A DNA stretch of 64,000 nucleotides from Lentimicrobiaceae bacterium (GCA_020636745.1 JACJXH010000004.1:186001-250000), one strand, 5' to 3'. Counted from the first letter of the stretch, positions 26,533 through 38,863 are shown. Program-made: numbers and translations. Notes: generated by a model from the sequence alone, not told the origin.

Positions 26533-29500
26533 ATGAAAAGATCCATTCTGGTCATACTCACCTCATTATCATTGGCTGGTTATTCGCCAGTCATTGCCCA
26601 GCACACAGTCTCAAATCAGCATCCGCAGGTCGATAAAAGCAGTGCAACCGACCTGTTTGCCAAAGAAAAATATGGCGCAGCGCGGCAGGTTTATGCCGGA
26701 ATTATACCATCAGAAATGTTGCTGGTGGCTTACGACGCCGAAAAAGAATACGGCATAGCAGCCAGTGCTGCCGAAATGCAACATGGCGATGCGGCCTACC
26801 TGCTCAACAAATTTCTGAGCGATTATCCTGAAAACACCCGCACCAACCGCGCATGGTTTCAACTGGGCAATCTGAACTTCCGCAACAATAAATACAGCGA
26901 CGCCCTGAGTGCTTATGACAAGGTAAATACCTATGACATGAACACCGAAGAAAATGCCGAATACACTTTTAAAAAAGGCTACTGTTACTTTAAGAAAAAC
27001 GACTTTGATCAGGCGGCAGAACTGTTTTACGGCATTAAGGATCAGCAGACCAAATACACCGGGCCGGCAACCTATTACTATGCACATATCATGTATGCCA
27101 GCGGAAAGTATGAAACCGCACTCAGAGATTTTGAAAAGCTCAGAGACGATGAAACATTTAAAAAAGTCATCCCTTACTACATCATTCAGATATATTACCT
27201 GCAGGGCCGTTATGACGAAATGCTTGAAATGTCGCAACCTTATCTGAAAGGCCAGCGCAACAAGCGTACCAACGAAATACTCCGCTTGGCTGCTGATGTA
27301 AATTACCGCAAGGGGAATTATGCCAAAGCCATTGAGCTGATGGAGGAATACCGCAAAATAAACCGAAACAAAGCCAGCCGGGAAGAAAGTTATGCACTTG
27401 GTTTTTCATACTACAAGACCATGGATTATGCAAAGGCAATCCCTGAATTTCAAACAGTTGCCACCGGCGAAGACAGCCTGGCACAAAATGCATATTACCA
27501 TCTGGGCGATTGCTATCTGAAAACAGATCAGAAACAGTTTGCATCCAATTCCTTTTTATCGGCCTGGAAAGTGCCCGTTAAATCAGACCTTGCCGAAGAC
27601 GCTCTTTTCAACTATGCCAAACTGAGCATCGAGCTTTCATACAATCCTTACAACGAAGCCATCAAAGCCCTGCAGCAGTATCTGACCGAATATCCGGATT
27701 CGCCCAGACGCGACGAAGCCTACACTTATCTGGCCAACCTTTACATGGTTACCAAAAACTATAAAGAAGCCCTGCTTACCCTCGAAAACATCAAAAAACG
27801 CAACAACAGCCAGAATGCGATATATCAAAAAATAAGCTACTTCAGAGGAATAGAGCTTTTTAACGACAACCAGTATTTTGATGCCATCGGACAGTTCAAA
27901 AATGCACTCGGCAACAAAAATGACAACTACATAACAGCCAGTGCCACCTTCTGGACCGGAGAATCGTACTATCGTTTAAACCAATATGACATCGCCGCCA
28001 ATTATTACAACAACTTTCTGAAAACACCCGGCGCCGAAAAGCACAGTGCATTTTCATCAGTCAATTACAATCTGGGCTATGCTGCATTTAAGCAGAAAAA
28101 ATACGGTGAAGCACGCACTGCCTTTGCCAAATATCTGGAAGGGCATCCTGCTGATCCCAAAATGCTCAACGACGCCCGCCTGAGATTGGGCGATTGTTAC
28201 TTTATGGGCAAACAATACCCTGAGGCTATTCAGCAATACGATTTGGCTATTGGCGCCCGCGCCGCTGATGCCGACTATGCGCTTTATCAGAAAGCAGTAG
28301 CAGTGGGAGTTACCGGCAACCTGAACCAGAAACTCGCATCGCTGCAAAAGCTGGTGGCCGACTACCCCAAATCGCCTTATAGCGACGACGCCAGATACGA
28401 AACCGGTCGCACCCTTGTGACGCTCAACCGCAATGAAGAAGCGCTGGCCGCCTTCCAAAAGCTTATCAAAGACTTCCCCAAAAGCAGCCTGGTAAAAAAT
28501 GCATCGCTTAACAGCGGACTTATTTACTACAATACCAACCGCGACCAACTGGCACTTGAAACCTTCAAAAAAGTAGTAAAAGACTATCCGGCAACACCTG
28601 AGGCCCGCGAAGCCCTGGCGGTGATCCGCAATATTTATGTCGATTTAAACCAGGTTGACAGTTATGTTTCTTATGCAGCCGACATCCCATTTGCCAACGT
28701 AAGCGTGGCCGAACAGGACTCACTTACATACACCGCCGTGGAAAACCGCTATATGAGTGGCGACTGCGAAAAAGCACTTCCGGGGTTTATCTCTTACATT
28801 CAGAAATTTGCCAATGGAAGTTTTATTGTAAATGCCCATTTTTACAAGGCCGACTGCGAATCGCGTTCAGGCAAATATGCCGAAGCGCTTAAAAGCTATG
28901 AATTTATTCTGAGCCGTCCGCGCAACCGCTTTACAGAAAATGCCGCTTTAAAGGGAGCCGGTATCCTTTACCGGATGAAAGACTATGCAGGAGCGCTGAA
29001 CATGTACCAGCGACTTGAAGAAAACGCCGAAAACAAAGCCAATATTACCGAAGCAATCACCGGCCAGATGCGCTGCAACTATCAAACCGGCAATTATGGC
29101 CAGGCCATTCAATATGCACAGCGCACCCTCACACAGGAGCGCCTCACCCCTGCCCTTGAAGCTGAAACGCAGCTAATCATCGGAAAATCGGCCCGGGCAC
29201 TTCAACGCACCGATCTGGCCAAAAGTTCATTTGAGGAAACCCTCAAACTTTCGCAGGGCGAGGCCGGCGCTGAAGCACTGTACAACCTGGCTGAAATGAA
29301 CTTCCAGGAAAAGGATTACAAAACAAGCGAAACCAGAATTTTCAGGCTCACCGGCGACTTCTCGTCATACGACTACTGGGTAGCCAAATCGTTTATCCTG
29401 CTTTCCGATATTTACCTGAATACCGGAAATACTTTTCAGGCCAAACAAACCTTGCAGAGCATTATTGACAACTACCAGGGTGAAGATTTGAAGAAAATAG

Positions 29501-29595
29501 CCACCGACAAACTGCAGGCCATTAACCTTCAGGAAAATGCCGGACAACAGGACAAGAAAGTATTCGACGACGAAGAAGGCATCATCATCAAATAA
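26533..29595 (+). CDS. Very large periplasmic TPR-repeat protein
   Basis: This 1020-residue protein has a signal peptide ending at VIAQ (residue 23). The rest is almost entirely tetratricopeptide-type helical hairpins, more than twenty in number. Many have the BamD/YbgF-like signature of a Tyr- and Pro-containing loop (LVADYPKSPYSDDARYETG, LIKDFPKSSLVKNASLNSG, VVKDYPATPEAREAL). The C-terminus is acidic (DDEEGIIIK). It is followed 80 bases later by an outer-membrane barrel-like gene on the same strand. A periplasmic scaffold serving an outer-membrane complex is the best guess. Near-match TAACTTTA at 26505 may be its promoter. Confidence 0.9.
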   Translation: MKRSILVILTSLSLAGYSPVIAQHTVSNQHPQVDKSSATDLFAKEKYGAARQVYAGIIPSEMLLVAYDAEKEYGIAASAAEMQHGDAAYLLNKFLSDYPENTRTNRAWFQLGNLNFRNNKYSDALSAYDKVNTYDMNTEENAEYTFKKGYCYFKKNDFDQAAELFYGIKDQQTKYTGPATYYYAHIMYASGKYETALRDFEKLRDDETFKKVIPYYIIQIYYLQGRYDEMLEMSQPYLKGQRNKRTNEILRLAADVNYRKGNYAKAIELMEEYRKINRNKASREESYALGFSYYKTMDYAKAIPEFQTVATGEDSLAQNAYYHLGDCYLKTDQKQFASNSFLSAWKVPVKSDLAEDALFNYAKLSIELSYNPYNEAIKALQQYLTEYPDSPRRDEAYTYLANLYMVTKNYKEALLTLENIKKRNNSQNAIYQKISYFRGIELFNDNQYFDAIGQFKNALGNKNDNYITASATFWTGESYYRLNQYDIAANYYNNFLKTPGAEKHSAFSSVNYNLGYAAFKQKKYGEARTAFAKYLEGHPADPKMLNDARLRLGDCYFMGKQYPEAIQQYDLAIGARAADADYALYQKAVAVGVTGNLNQKLASLQKLVADYPKSPYSDDARYETGRTLVTLNRNEEALAAFQKLIKDFPKSSLVKNASLNSGLIYYNTNRDQLALETFKKVVKDYPATPEAREALAVIRNIYVDLNQVDSYVSYAADIPFANVSVAEQDSLTYTAVENRYMSGDCEKALPGFISYIQKFANGSFIVNAHFYKADCESRSGKYAEALKSYEFILSRPRNRFTENAALKGAGILYRMKDYAGALNMYQRLEENAENKANITEAITGQMRCNYQTGNYGQAIQYAQRTLTQERLTPALEAETQLIIGKSARALQRTDLAKSSFEETLKLSQGEAGAEALYNLAEMNFQEKDYKTSETRIFRLTGDFSSYDYWVAKSFILLSDIYLNTGNTFQAKQTLQSIIDNYQGEDLKKIATDKLQAINLQENAGQQDKKVFDDEEGIIIK

Positions 29596-29675
29596 ACCTG
29601 ACACATTACAACCTGACAGGCCTGCAATCTAAACAGGCAGAGAACGATTAAAAGCCTTTAAAAACTGAACAGACT

Positions 29676-31364
29676 ATGAGAATCCTCCACCGCATTTTAT
29701 ATCAAAACACCACTTTCCTCCTTTGCATGACGCTTGTTGCCGCACTTGCAGCACAAGTCACAGCCCAGGAAATTGAAGAACAGGTAACCGTAACAGCTGC
29801 TTTTGAGCCAAGTATTCCGGATGCCAGCAAGCTCAGCATCAATCCTTCATCAAACGAAACCGAAGTGCCCTTGCCTGTAATGACTTACGACATACAGGCC
29901 CGCCCCATGGAAACCAGCCTGCAACCTGATGACATCAGTGCCGTAAAACTGGTTGGTGAGCCACAAAAAAAGCTCTACCGCAACTATGCCCGCATCGGTT
30001 TTGGAAATTACACCACTCCTTTGGCTGAATTTTATGCCAATTCATTGCGGTCGAAAAGCTATTCAATGGGCATGTATTTCAAGCATTTCTCATCCTCAGG
30101 GGTCATCAAAGACTATCCCAAAAGCAGCAACAGCCTGAACATCGTCCGCTTGAACGGTGAAAAATATTTTGACGAACACACCCTCAGTGCACAACTTGGT
30201 TACAGACGCAATGTTGTTTACCAATACGGGTTTAAGCCAACTGATTTTGAAACGTTTATCAATGAAGATGATTTAAAACAGCGCTTCAGCAGAATCAATG
30301 GCAGTGTCGGATTCAAATCAAACTACAGCGAAAAAGACAAACTTAACCATGAGATTGATCTTTCGCTGAGCAATGTTTCCGATTTATTTAACACTCGCGA
30401 GTCAGCACTGAACATCAGCGGAAAAGCCAGTAAGCGCTTCGAGCTGCTCGATTTCACCGACTCTCAGATGCTGGGACTTGAAACCGACATAAACATAACT
30501 CATTACAAAGACAGCACCCTGAAGCAAAACAGCACAATGGTGGTTGTAAAGCCATACATCAGCACCACTTTTGAGGAATACAGCCTTAAATTAGGCCTGA
30601 ATCTGACCGTACAGGGCGACTCGGTATCAAAAGTGCACCTGTTTCCGATGGCAGAAGGCAGCATCAGGATAATTGATGATGCGCTTGTTGTGCAGGCTGG
30701 CATTACCGGCAACCTGCAGCGCAAGGGATTCAACACCCTGAGCGACATCAATCCATTCATACAGTCGGTACTGCCGCTCAAATACACACGCGAACGATTC
30801 GCTTTTTATGCAGCCATCAGGGGCCGCGTAGGCAAAGCCATCAATCTCCATGGCTCTGTTCGCTCTTCAAGCCTCGAAAATGAAGTATTTTTTGTCAACG
30901 ACTTTAGCCGGATACCCTACAACCAATTTACGCTGGTGTATGACAAAGCCAATCTCTTTACCAGCCGGCTTGAAGCTGAATACAACGAATCGGGCAGAAT
31001 CAATATCAAAGCCTGGGCGCAGTATGACTCCTGGAAAATGAACCTTGAAGCAAAACCATGGCACAAGCCGGCGCTCAAAACAGGAGGTGAAATCAGATAC
31101 AATATGCAGGATAAAATTACTGCCCGTGCCGGAATTGAGCTATTTGGCAAACAATATGCAAAAACTTTCGGAACAGAAGGCGAGGTCGTTGCAAGGCAAC
31201 TTGACGGATATGCCGACATCAGCCTGGGGCTTGAATACCGCTACACCAAACTTCTTTCGGCCTTCCTCCAGTTCAACAATATACTCGGAACCCGCTACTA
31301 CCAGTGGAATAACTACCCGGGATACAGATTCAATCTGCTTGGCGGAATAAGCTATTCATTTTAA
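29676..31364 (+). CDS. Outer-membrane beta-barrel (TonB-receptor-like) protein
   Basis: This 562-residue protein has a signal peptide ending VTAQ. A mature N-terminus (EIEEQVTVTAAFEPSIPDA) and a short proline-containing segment follow. From residue about 105 it is an alternating polar/hydrophobic barrel, starting KLYRNYARIGFGNYTTPLAEF. The protein ends in GISYSF with terminal phenylalanine, as expected for BAM-inserted barrels. It lacks an obvious plug domain and carboxypeptidase-like domain of a SusC-type receptor. It is co-oriented with the large TPR gene. The two together probably form an envelope module, with an unknown substrate. Confidence 0.85.
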   Translation: MRILHRILYQNTTFLLCMTLVAALAAQVTAQEIEEQVTVTAAFEPSIPDASKLSINPSSNETEVPLPVMTYDIQARPMETSLQPDDISAVKLVGEPQKKLYRNYARIGFGNYTTPLAEFYANSLRSKSYSMGMYFKHFSSSGVIKDYPKSSNSLNIVRLNGEKYFDEHTLSAQLGYRRNVVYQYGFKPTDFETFINEDDLKQRFSRINGSVGFKSNYSEKDKLNHEIDLSLSNVSDLFNTRESALNISGKASKRFELLDFTDSQMLGLETDINITHYKDSTLKQNSTMVVVKPYISTTFEEYSLKLGLNLTVQGDSVSKVHLFPMAEGSIRIIDDALVVQAGITGNLQRKGFNTLSDINPFIQSVLPLKYTRERFAFYAAIRGRVGKAINLHGSVRSSSLENEVFFVNDFSRIPYNQFTLVYDKANLFTSRLEAEYNESGRINIKAWAQYDSWKMNLEAKPWHKPALKTGGEIRYNMQDKITARAGIELFGKQYAKTFGTEGEVVARQLDGYADISLGLEYRYTKLLSAFLQFNNILGTRYYQWNNYPGYRFNLLGGISYSF

Positions 31365-33503
<2,139 letters not shown>

Positions 33504-33522
33504 AACCGACTTTGATGATGAT

Positions 33523-33551
33523 AGCCGGCAAAAGTTGCCGGCTTTTTTTTT
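33523..33551 (+). terminator. Intrinsic terminator of gyrB
   Basis: The stem AGCCGGCAA / TTGCCGGCT has a three-base loop and is followed by nine T residues. Confidence 0.92.
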
Positions 33552-33692
33552 GATGTAAAACACTGATTCCCTGCCCGGGAAATTACGGTTTTCAAATCAA
33601 GCTAAAAATCCAAAGCCGCCAACTCAATTTTGGTCTGGATTTTGCGTTTACAAAACACCCCACAAATATAAATTAACAATAAAACAGACAAG

Positions 33693-34172
33693 ATGAAAAT
33701 TAAAACTTTGCTATTTGCCGCCATGCTGTTGTCAATGGCAAGCCTGAGCCAGGCTCAGAATTACAGTACAGCAGCCGGACTGAGACTGGGTTACTTTAAT
33801 GGCCTCACCATAAAACACTTTATTTCAGGAACCAATGCACTGGAGGGAATTGCCTCCTTCCGCTGGGGCGGATTTGCCGTTACAGGGCTTTATGAATGGC
33901 AAAAACCTGTAAAGGGAGCCGACAACCTCGACTATTTCCTGGGACTGGGAGGCCATATTGGCTTTTGGGACAATAACAAATACTACTGGTACGATGCTGA
34001 TCGCAATGGCTCCTTTGCTATTATTGGCGTTGACTTTATTGCCGGACTTGAATACACGTTTCCGGGCGTACCTTTCAATGTAGGATTGGACTGGAAACCA
34101 GCCTTTAACCTGATTGGCGACACCCACTGGTGGGGCGATGGCGTAGCATTATCAGTAAGATATACTTTCTGA
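33693..34172 (+). CDS. Small outer-membrane beta-barrel protein
   Basis: This 159-residue protein has a signal peptide ending SLSQAQ (residue 22). The mature part consists of alternating aromatic/hydrophobic strands (AAGLRLGYFNGLTIKHF, GFAVTGLYEWQK, LGLGGHIGFW, VGLDWKPAFNLIG) and ends in VRYTF, a C-terminal phenylalanine BAM signal. This size gives an eight-stranded barrel, OmpX/OmpW-like. The function is unknown. It lies between terminators, so it is monocistronic. Confidence 0.85.
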   Translation: MKIKTLLFAAMLLSMASLSQAQNYSTAAGLRLGYFNGLTIKHFISGTNALEGIASFRWGGFAVTGLYEWQKPVKGADNLDYFLGLGGHIGFWDNNKYYWYDADRNGSFAIIGVDFIAGLEYTFPGVPFNVGLDWKPAFNLIGDTHWWGDGVALSVRYTF

Positions 34173-34193
34173 TGCCTGGATAATCTTCCCGAA

Positions 34194-34240
34194 AACAGCA
34201 ATGCCCGGAATGAATGATTCCGGGCATTGTTGTTTTTATC
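34194..34240. terminator. Bidirectional intrinsic terminator
   Basis: The long stem AACAGCAATGCCCGGAAT / ATTCCGGGCATTGTTGTT is followed by T residues on the plus strand and preceded by A residues. It sits between the stops of two convergent genes and can serve both. Confidence 0.85.
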
Positions 34241-34284
34241 AGGCAGCATTCATTCATCTGATGCAAATCCAATACAGCTGCTCA

Positions 34285-35010
34285 TTATTTACGCTTTTGC
34301 GACAGAAACCAATCATACAATTCAGGGTTGTTGTATGTTTCAGTCCAGCTATCATGGTTAGCCAACGGATAAATGGTAAACCGGGCTTCGTTGCCACAAG
34401 CTTTCAAATCCTTTATCATTCTGGCTGTTTCATTGATGAGCACCACATCGTCAGCCGCACCATGAAACGCCCATATGGGCATATTTTTGAGCTCGCAGGC
34501 CCTTTCATTATAATTCCGGTTTACCCTACCGCAAACGGGGGCAATGGCGGCAAAATAATCGGGGTGAGCCATAGCCAAATCCCAGGTGGCCCAGCCTCCC
34601 ATACTCAAACCGGTAACATAAACCCTGGTTTCATCAATACGATACCGCGAAGCAATATGTTTGATAAGAGCAAACAATGTTTCAGTATCCCAGTCAGTCC
34701 TGTCGGGACATTGTGGCGAAAGCACCACAAACGGAAATTTCCTGCCTTCATTGATAAGTCTGGGAGGCCCGTGCACTTTAACCTTCTCGAGGTCGGAGCC
34801 CCGCTCGCCCGAACCATGCAGAAAAACCAGCAAGGGCCATTGCTTTCCGGGTTCCTCATCAAATCCGTCAGGCAAATAAAGCAGGTATTCTGATGACACC
34901 GTTTTGATTACATTCCCCTGGAAAGAGCCTTCGCTTTGAACAAGAGACTGAGCACCTGCCGAACCAGCGCCCAACAATAACAAACACAGCAACAATTTCA
35001 GATTTTTCAT
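34285..35010 (-). CDS. Secreted alpha/beta-hydrolase, phospholipase/carboxylesterase or CE1-like
   Basis: This 241-residue protein has a signal peptide ending GSAGAQ. The fold is shown by LLVFLHGSGERG (oxyanion loop, near residue 65), the nucleophile elbow GLSMGG (serine near residue 136), an Asp in FHGAADDVV and His in LANHDSW. HGSGERG and GGWATWDLAM are typical of the PHB-depolymerase/feruloyl-esterase-like group that removes acyl groups from polysaccharides. It lies upstream of no partner on its strand and is convergent with the small barrel gene. Together with the second esterase at 37-39 kb, it suggests deacylation of external glycans. Confidence 0.88.
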   Translation of the reverse strand: MKNLKLLLCLLLLGAGSAGAQSLVQSEGSFQGNVIKTVSSEYLLYLPDGFDEEPGKQWPLLVFLHGSGERGSDLEKVKVHGPPRLINEGRKFPFVVLSPQCPDRTDWDTETLFALIKHIASRYRIDETRVYVTGLSMGGWATWDLAMAHPDYFAAIAPVCGRVNRNYNERACELKNMPIWAFHGAADDVVLINETARMIKDLKACGNEARFTIYPLANHDSWTETYNNPELYDWFLSQKRK

Positions 35011-35052
35011 TCTTGTAAATTTTAAAACCAGACAAAAAAAATACTTAGTACT

Positions 35053-37002
35053 TTAATCGTAAAACTGCCACGAAACCCCAAAATGAATACCACGATCAGG
35101 CATTGGATAACCAGGCACCTGTATGTAATTGTAACCCATCAGGCCACTATTTACATGTTTGGCAATCAAATACATGCGAGCGCGTTTTACCCTTACGTTC
35201 ACGAAGGCATCCATATAAGGATAATCGCCTGTTTCGGTCTGACGCTGAAGGTAATATGAACGTAAAGCCGGCATATAAGCATCGCCATAAAAGGCCGAAT
35301 TATACATAACTGACAGGCCGGTTTGTAAATGAAGGGCCCTTTTAAACAACACAACTGTATGGTATACCGACAGCCGGCCAGCGAGCTCAGGCAAATGAAT
35401 CACATCTTCATCAGAAGCATTCTGCCAAACAGCAAAGGCATTCAAATCAAAGCTTCCCAATTTAAAAGCAGCCTGCCCCCACGCCTGACTTACACTTATG
35501 TTACCGTCTGCACGTGCAGGTTTAGCTTCCTCATTCAAATAAACCCATCCGCCCAGGTTATAAAAGTTAAAACCTGCCTTCAGGTTATGCCGCTCATACA
35601 TGGCTTTTCCACTTACAATGGTTTGCTGGCCAAATGAATTTTCCCATCTGAAATGATTGGAATAATGGAACTGGTAAAGAAAATCGGGTTGCAGTGCATT
35701 GACTTCAAGCCCTGCGGAGATATTTCCCCAGGATGTAGAATTGTCATACGCCGGAAAAGTAAGCTTTCCGCTTAAGCCCTTGTCACCATTGAACGGCGCG
35801 CCCTGACTCAACCACACATAGCCTTCGGCACGGGCATACCCAAAAGCATTGGCTGCCAGATAGGCATAAGGCGTTAATCTGCTGTATTTTTTCGAAATAG
35901 TATCGTTGCGGTAAACACTGAAAGCATGCTCAATGCCGGCTCGCAATACAATAGCCTTGTCAGACCCGCGGGCTTTTCCTATGCCGCCTTCAAAAGCAAA
36001 ATCGTTCACAAATTCATGATAGTACAATGAATCATAAGTACTTACTGAATCAGCAAAAATATCAGTATAAAAACCGGAAGCAGGATCTCCATCGGTGTAT
36101 AAGAGCGAATTACGGGTATAGGTAAAGGTATGGCGAAAGAAATTGCTCCTTTGCGGATTGTACAGATGGCGCATTGTATCAGCTACAGCCCTGAATCTCA
36201 GGGTATCTTTTTCAATTGTATCGGTTCTCATGGCAAACGGGTTGCGCCCCAGATAATAAAACTGCCTGATAAACACTCCACTTTCTTTCACCTGGTTATC
36301 GGCATCGCTCAGGTTAATTCCAATTCGCTGCCTGTCAGTTTCAATGTTATCCGTAAAGAGGCTGTCGTAAGTAATTCCGCCATTTTCGCGCCATTTAAAA
36401 CGACTGTTGCGATAGTTGGCCAGCACCACATACCTTTCGTTATCACTCACAAACTGCCCCTGAACAGCTACCGAAGCGTTGTCGGACTTTTGCCGGTTAT
36501 AAATCCCTATCGAGTTAACAATGCGCAAATCAATACCCAGGGTAATACCCCGTGAAATATTCTGGGCATGTGTAACATTAAAAAGCTGCTCTTTGCCTTT
36601 ACCGAAAGTATAAAAGATTTTGGTATAAGGTGTGCGCAACCGATAATAGGGAATATTCTGGTTGCTCAGCAAATAGAGACCATACACCGATGGCGCAAAG
36701 CGGAACCCGCTGCCGGCAGAAGGATTAAATATCAATGATTTGTAAGCCAGGCCTGTATTCCCGTTGACAGCGTTCAGCAAATCGGCCGATTCGGTAGGAA
36801 TATAAAATTCATTGCCGGTAAGAAGGGTATCGGACAAGCGCACAATTTTCTCGCCCGGAAATCTCTGATGAAGTGTTACGGCATACACCGAAGCTGAATC
36901 AGGCGAAAGCACAAAACTGGATGCTTCTTTATTGCCCTGTGCATGAGCCAGCCCGAAAGAAGCCAGTAGAAACAGAAGAAGTAATGTTGAGTTTAACCGC
37001 AT
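35053..37002 (-). CDS. Putative porin (Bacteroidetes outer-membrane barrel)
   Basis: This 649-residue protein has a signal peptide ending GLAHAQ (residue 22). A globular N-terminal part of about 150 residues precedes a large barrel. The barrel has many amphipathic strands bounded by aromatic residues and a C-terminal motif GIHFGVSWQFYD. The overall pattern matches the Bacteroidetes putative porin family (PF14121), as I recall it. It has its own promoter (TATCTTTG) upstream. The esterase gene follows 42 bases downstream on the same strand, so the two could be co-transcribed. The substrate is unknown. Confidence 0.82.
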   Translation of the reverse strand: MRLNSTLLLLFLLASFGLAHAQGNKEASSFVLSPDSASVYAVTLHQRFPGEKIVRLSDTLLTGNEFYIPTESADLLNAVNGNTGLAYKSLIFNPSAGSGFRFAPSVYGLYLLSNQNIPYYRLRTPYTKIFYTFGKGKEQLFNVTHAQNISRGITLGIDLRIVNSIGIYNRQKSDNASVAVQGQFVSDNERYVVLANYRNSRFKWRENGGITYDSLFTDNIETDRQRIGINLSDADNQVKESGVFIRQFYYLGRNPFAMRTDTIEKDTLRFRAVADTMRHLYNPQRSNFFRHTFTYTRNSLLYTDGDPASGFYTDIFADSVSTYDSLYYHEFVNDFAFEGGIGKARGSDKAIVLRAGIEHAFSVYRNDTISKKYSRLTPYAYLAANAFGYARAEGYVWLSQGAPFNGDKGLSGKLTFPAYDNSTSWGNISAGLEVNALQPDFLYQFHYSNHFRWENSFGQQTIVSGKAMYERHNLKAGFNFYNLGGWVYLNEEAKPARADGNISVSQAWGQAAFKLGSFDLNAFAVWQNASDEDVIHLPELAGRLSVYHTVVLFKRALHLQTGLSVMYNSAFYGDAYMPALRSYYLQRQTETGDYPYMDAFVNVRVKRARMYLIAKHVNSGLMGYNYIQVPGYPMPDRGIHFGVSWQFYD

Positions 37003-37025
37003 TTGACAGATGCTGAAGTAATGTG

Positions 37026-37033
37026 CAAAGATA
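37026..37033 (-). promoter_or_regulatory. -7 element (TATCTTTG) of the porin gene
   Basis: An exact TAnnTTTG on the minus strand, 23 bases before the ATG. Confidence 0.68.
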
Positions 37034-37255
37034 GGATTTAATAGATTTGACTGCCATGTAATTGAGGAAGAGAAAAAGGGAATAAATCATAATGACAGCC
37101 GGAAAACACCTGCAGCGCCATAGAAGAGCAACAAATAAAATATAAAACCGGTCTTGCTTTCCTGATGCACTTATTTAACTTTTGTTTTAATAAGACACCG
37201 AAACCGAGACCGGCAATAGGCTGAATGCCCGAAAAAATAAGTAATAACCTGAATA

Positions 37256-38668
37256 TTAAATCTTTACAAACCGACCTTCCAGCAAAGCATCGGCTTTACG
37301 CAAACGAATGAAATATATTCCGGGTTGTAAATGACTTACATTAAGTGAATGACCAATGGTACCTGAGAGTTGCAACACTACCTGCCCGGTAGTATTACAA
37401 ATCACAACCGAATCATAAAAATCAGCAGGCATTCCTTTGAATGAGAGTTCATCCTTAACGGGATTTGGATAGCACATTACGCCTGTTTTTACAGGATTTT
37501 CATCAACAGCGGCCGAGCCTGGCTCAAACAACCACAAGAAGGCTTCGGTAAATGCACCACGCCAGAGCGCTTCGTTGTGCTGTCCGCCTTCAATCACTTT
37601 ATTGAAAATCTCTTCCTGTCTGAATCCTGCTTTTATCAATGAATCGTTCATATGAAGCATATCGGGAACAACACCTTCGCCTTCGTCAGTTCCACAAAGC
37701 TGATACAGTCGCATATCATATTGTTTGCCGGCTGTTTGGGTAAAAGCCCACACGCTATCGCTAAACCAGTAGGATGGCGAAAAAATTCCGGCTTTGCTAA
37801 ACACTTGCTGATAACTAAGCGCCCCAAAATGAGATATCAGGCCACCGAGTGAGCTACCCATAATGGCAGTATTATCACGGTCAGGCAAGGTGCGGTAATT
37901 GGCATCTATATATGGTTTAAGCGTTTCAACAATAAACTGCATATATTTCTCACCTTCTCCTCCGCCGTAATCAGCATTTACCCAGGGAGTATACTCTTCA
38001 ATACGTGAAAGGCCTCCATTATCAATACCAACAACAATGGGCACTTTGTGACCCTGCGCTGCCAACGCGTTGAGCGCTTCGTCCACTTCCCACTCACCGG
38101 CAAAAGAGGTCATGGCATCAAACAAATTCTGCCCATCATGCATATACATTACCGGATAGTTTATCCCTGAAGTTTCATAATCGGGCGGAAAGTAAAGCCA
38201 GATACGGCGATTGCGGTTAAATTGAGGCATCGCAAAATTCTCATCCATCACCTCCACATTTTCAGCCGCTGTTGATACCGCACCTCCGGTATGATCAGCC
38301 CAGTTTTGAATGGTAACACGAACTGTATCAACACTTCCGAAAGTAAAAGTGCGGTTTATAATTTCTTGTCCATTTTCACCTTTCTCAACAGTTTCCCATG
38401 AACCACGTGTAAACTTGTATTCAACAACCGTTCCGGCAGGTTGTGCAGCCAGTGTAATAGCCAGCTTGCCTTGACTGTTGCGCGAAAGAACATATGCAGG
38501 ATTTCCGGGATTCCATTCGTTAATACTGCCTGCCAGGTAAACAAATTCACCATGAGGCGTATAGGTTGGAAAACTCTCCACAATAACAGTAACCTGAGCC
38601 ATTGACGACAGGCCCAGCAATGCAACCATTGCTAAAACAGAAAAAATAGATTTACGAAAGTTCATCAT
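37256..38668 (-). CDS. Secreted esterase with starch-binding-like domain and T9SS sorting domain
   Basis: This protein of about 470 residues starts at the ATG at 38668 (or 38665), which gives a signal peptide ending SSMAQ. Earlier codons of the frame read through the upstream non-coding region. Three parts are visible. An N-terminal CBM20/48-like beta sandwich contains VYLAGSINEWNP and VVEYKFTRGSW. An esterase-D/CE1-type hydrolase follows with MYMHDGQNLFD, nucleophile elbow GSSLGG and GGQHNEALW. The C-terminal T9SS sorting domain has YPNPVKDELSF, LQPGIYFIRL and GRFVKI. It should be displayed or released by T9SS to deacylate external esters, perhaps on glycans or siderophores. Confidence 0.9.
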   Translation of the reverse strand: MMNFRKSIFSVLAMVALLGLSSMAQVTVIVESFPTYTPHGEFVYLAGSINEWNPGNPAYVLSRNSQGKLAITLAAQPAGTVVEYKFTRGSWETVEKGENGQEIINRTFTFGSVDTVRVTIQNWADHTGGAVSTAAENVEVMDENFAMPQFNRNRRIWLYFPPDYETSGINYPVMYMHDGQNLFDAMTSFAGEWEVDEALNALAAQGHKVPIVVGIDNGGLSRIEEYTPWVNADYGGGEGEKYMQFIVETLKPYIDANYRTLPDRDNTAIMGSSLGGLISHFGALSYQQVFSKAGIFSPSYWFSDSVWAFTQTAGKQYDMRLYQLCGTDEGEGVVPDMLHMNDSLIKAGFRQEEIFNKVIEGGQHNEALWRGAFTEAFLWLFEPGSAAVDENPVKTGVMCYPNPVKDELSFKGMPADFYDSVVICNTTGQVVLQLSGTIGHSLNVSHLQPGIYFIRLRKADALLEGRFVKI

Positions 38669-38863
38669 TGATATGTAATTTTTGACGTGCAATGTTAGGG
38701 ATTTTTGCTGAAACCATTGTGATGATTGGCATATAAAAAACATTACACACAAAAACCAATCCCCGAAGGAAGTCAAATCGGCCGCCATTCTGATGGATGA
38801 CAGATGCCGTTTGAAGGCATTTAAATAGCTGCAAAACAAGGGAACTATCCCTCGCAGCTCAAA

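Noticed and set aside
28057..28548. A 163-codon minus-strand ORF (and similar ones within 26710-29604)
   Set aside because: These are antisense shadows of the TPR gene. Repetitive TPR coding often leaves the complementary frame open.
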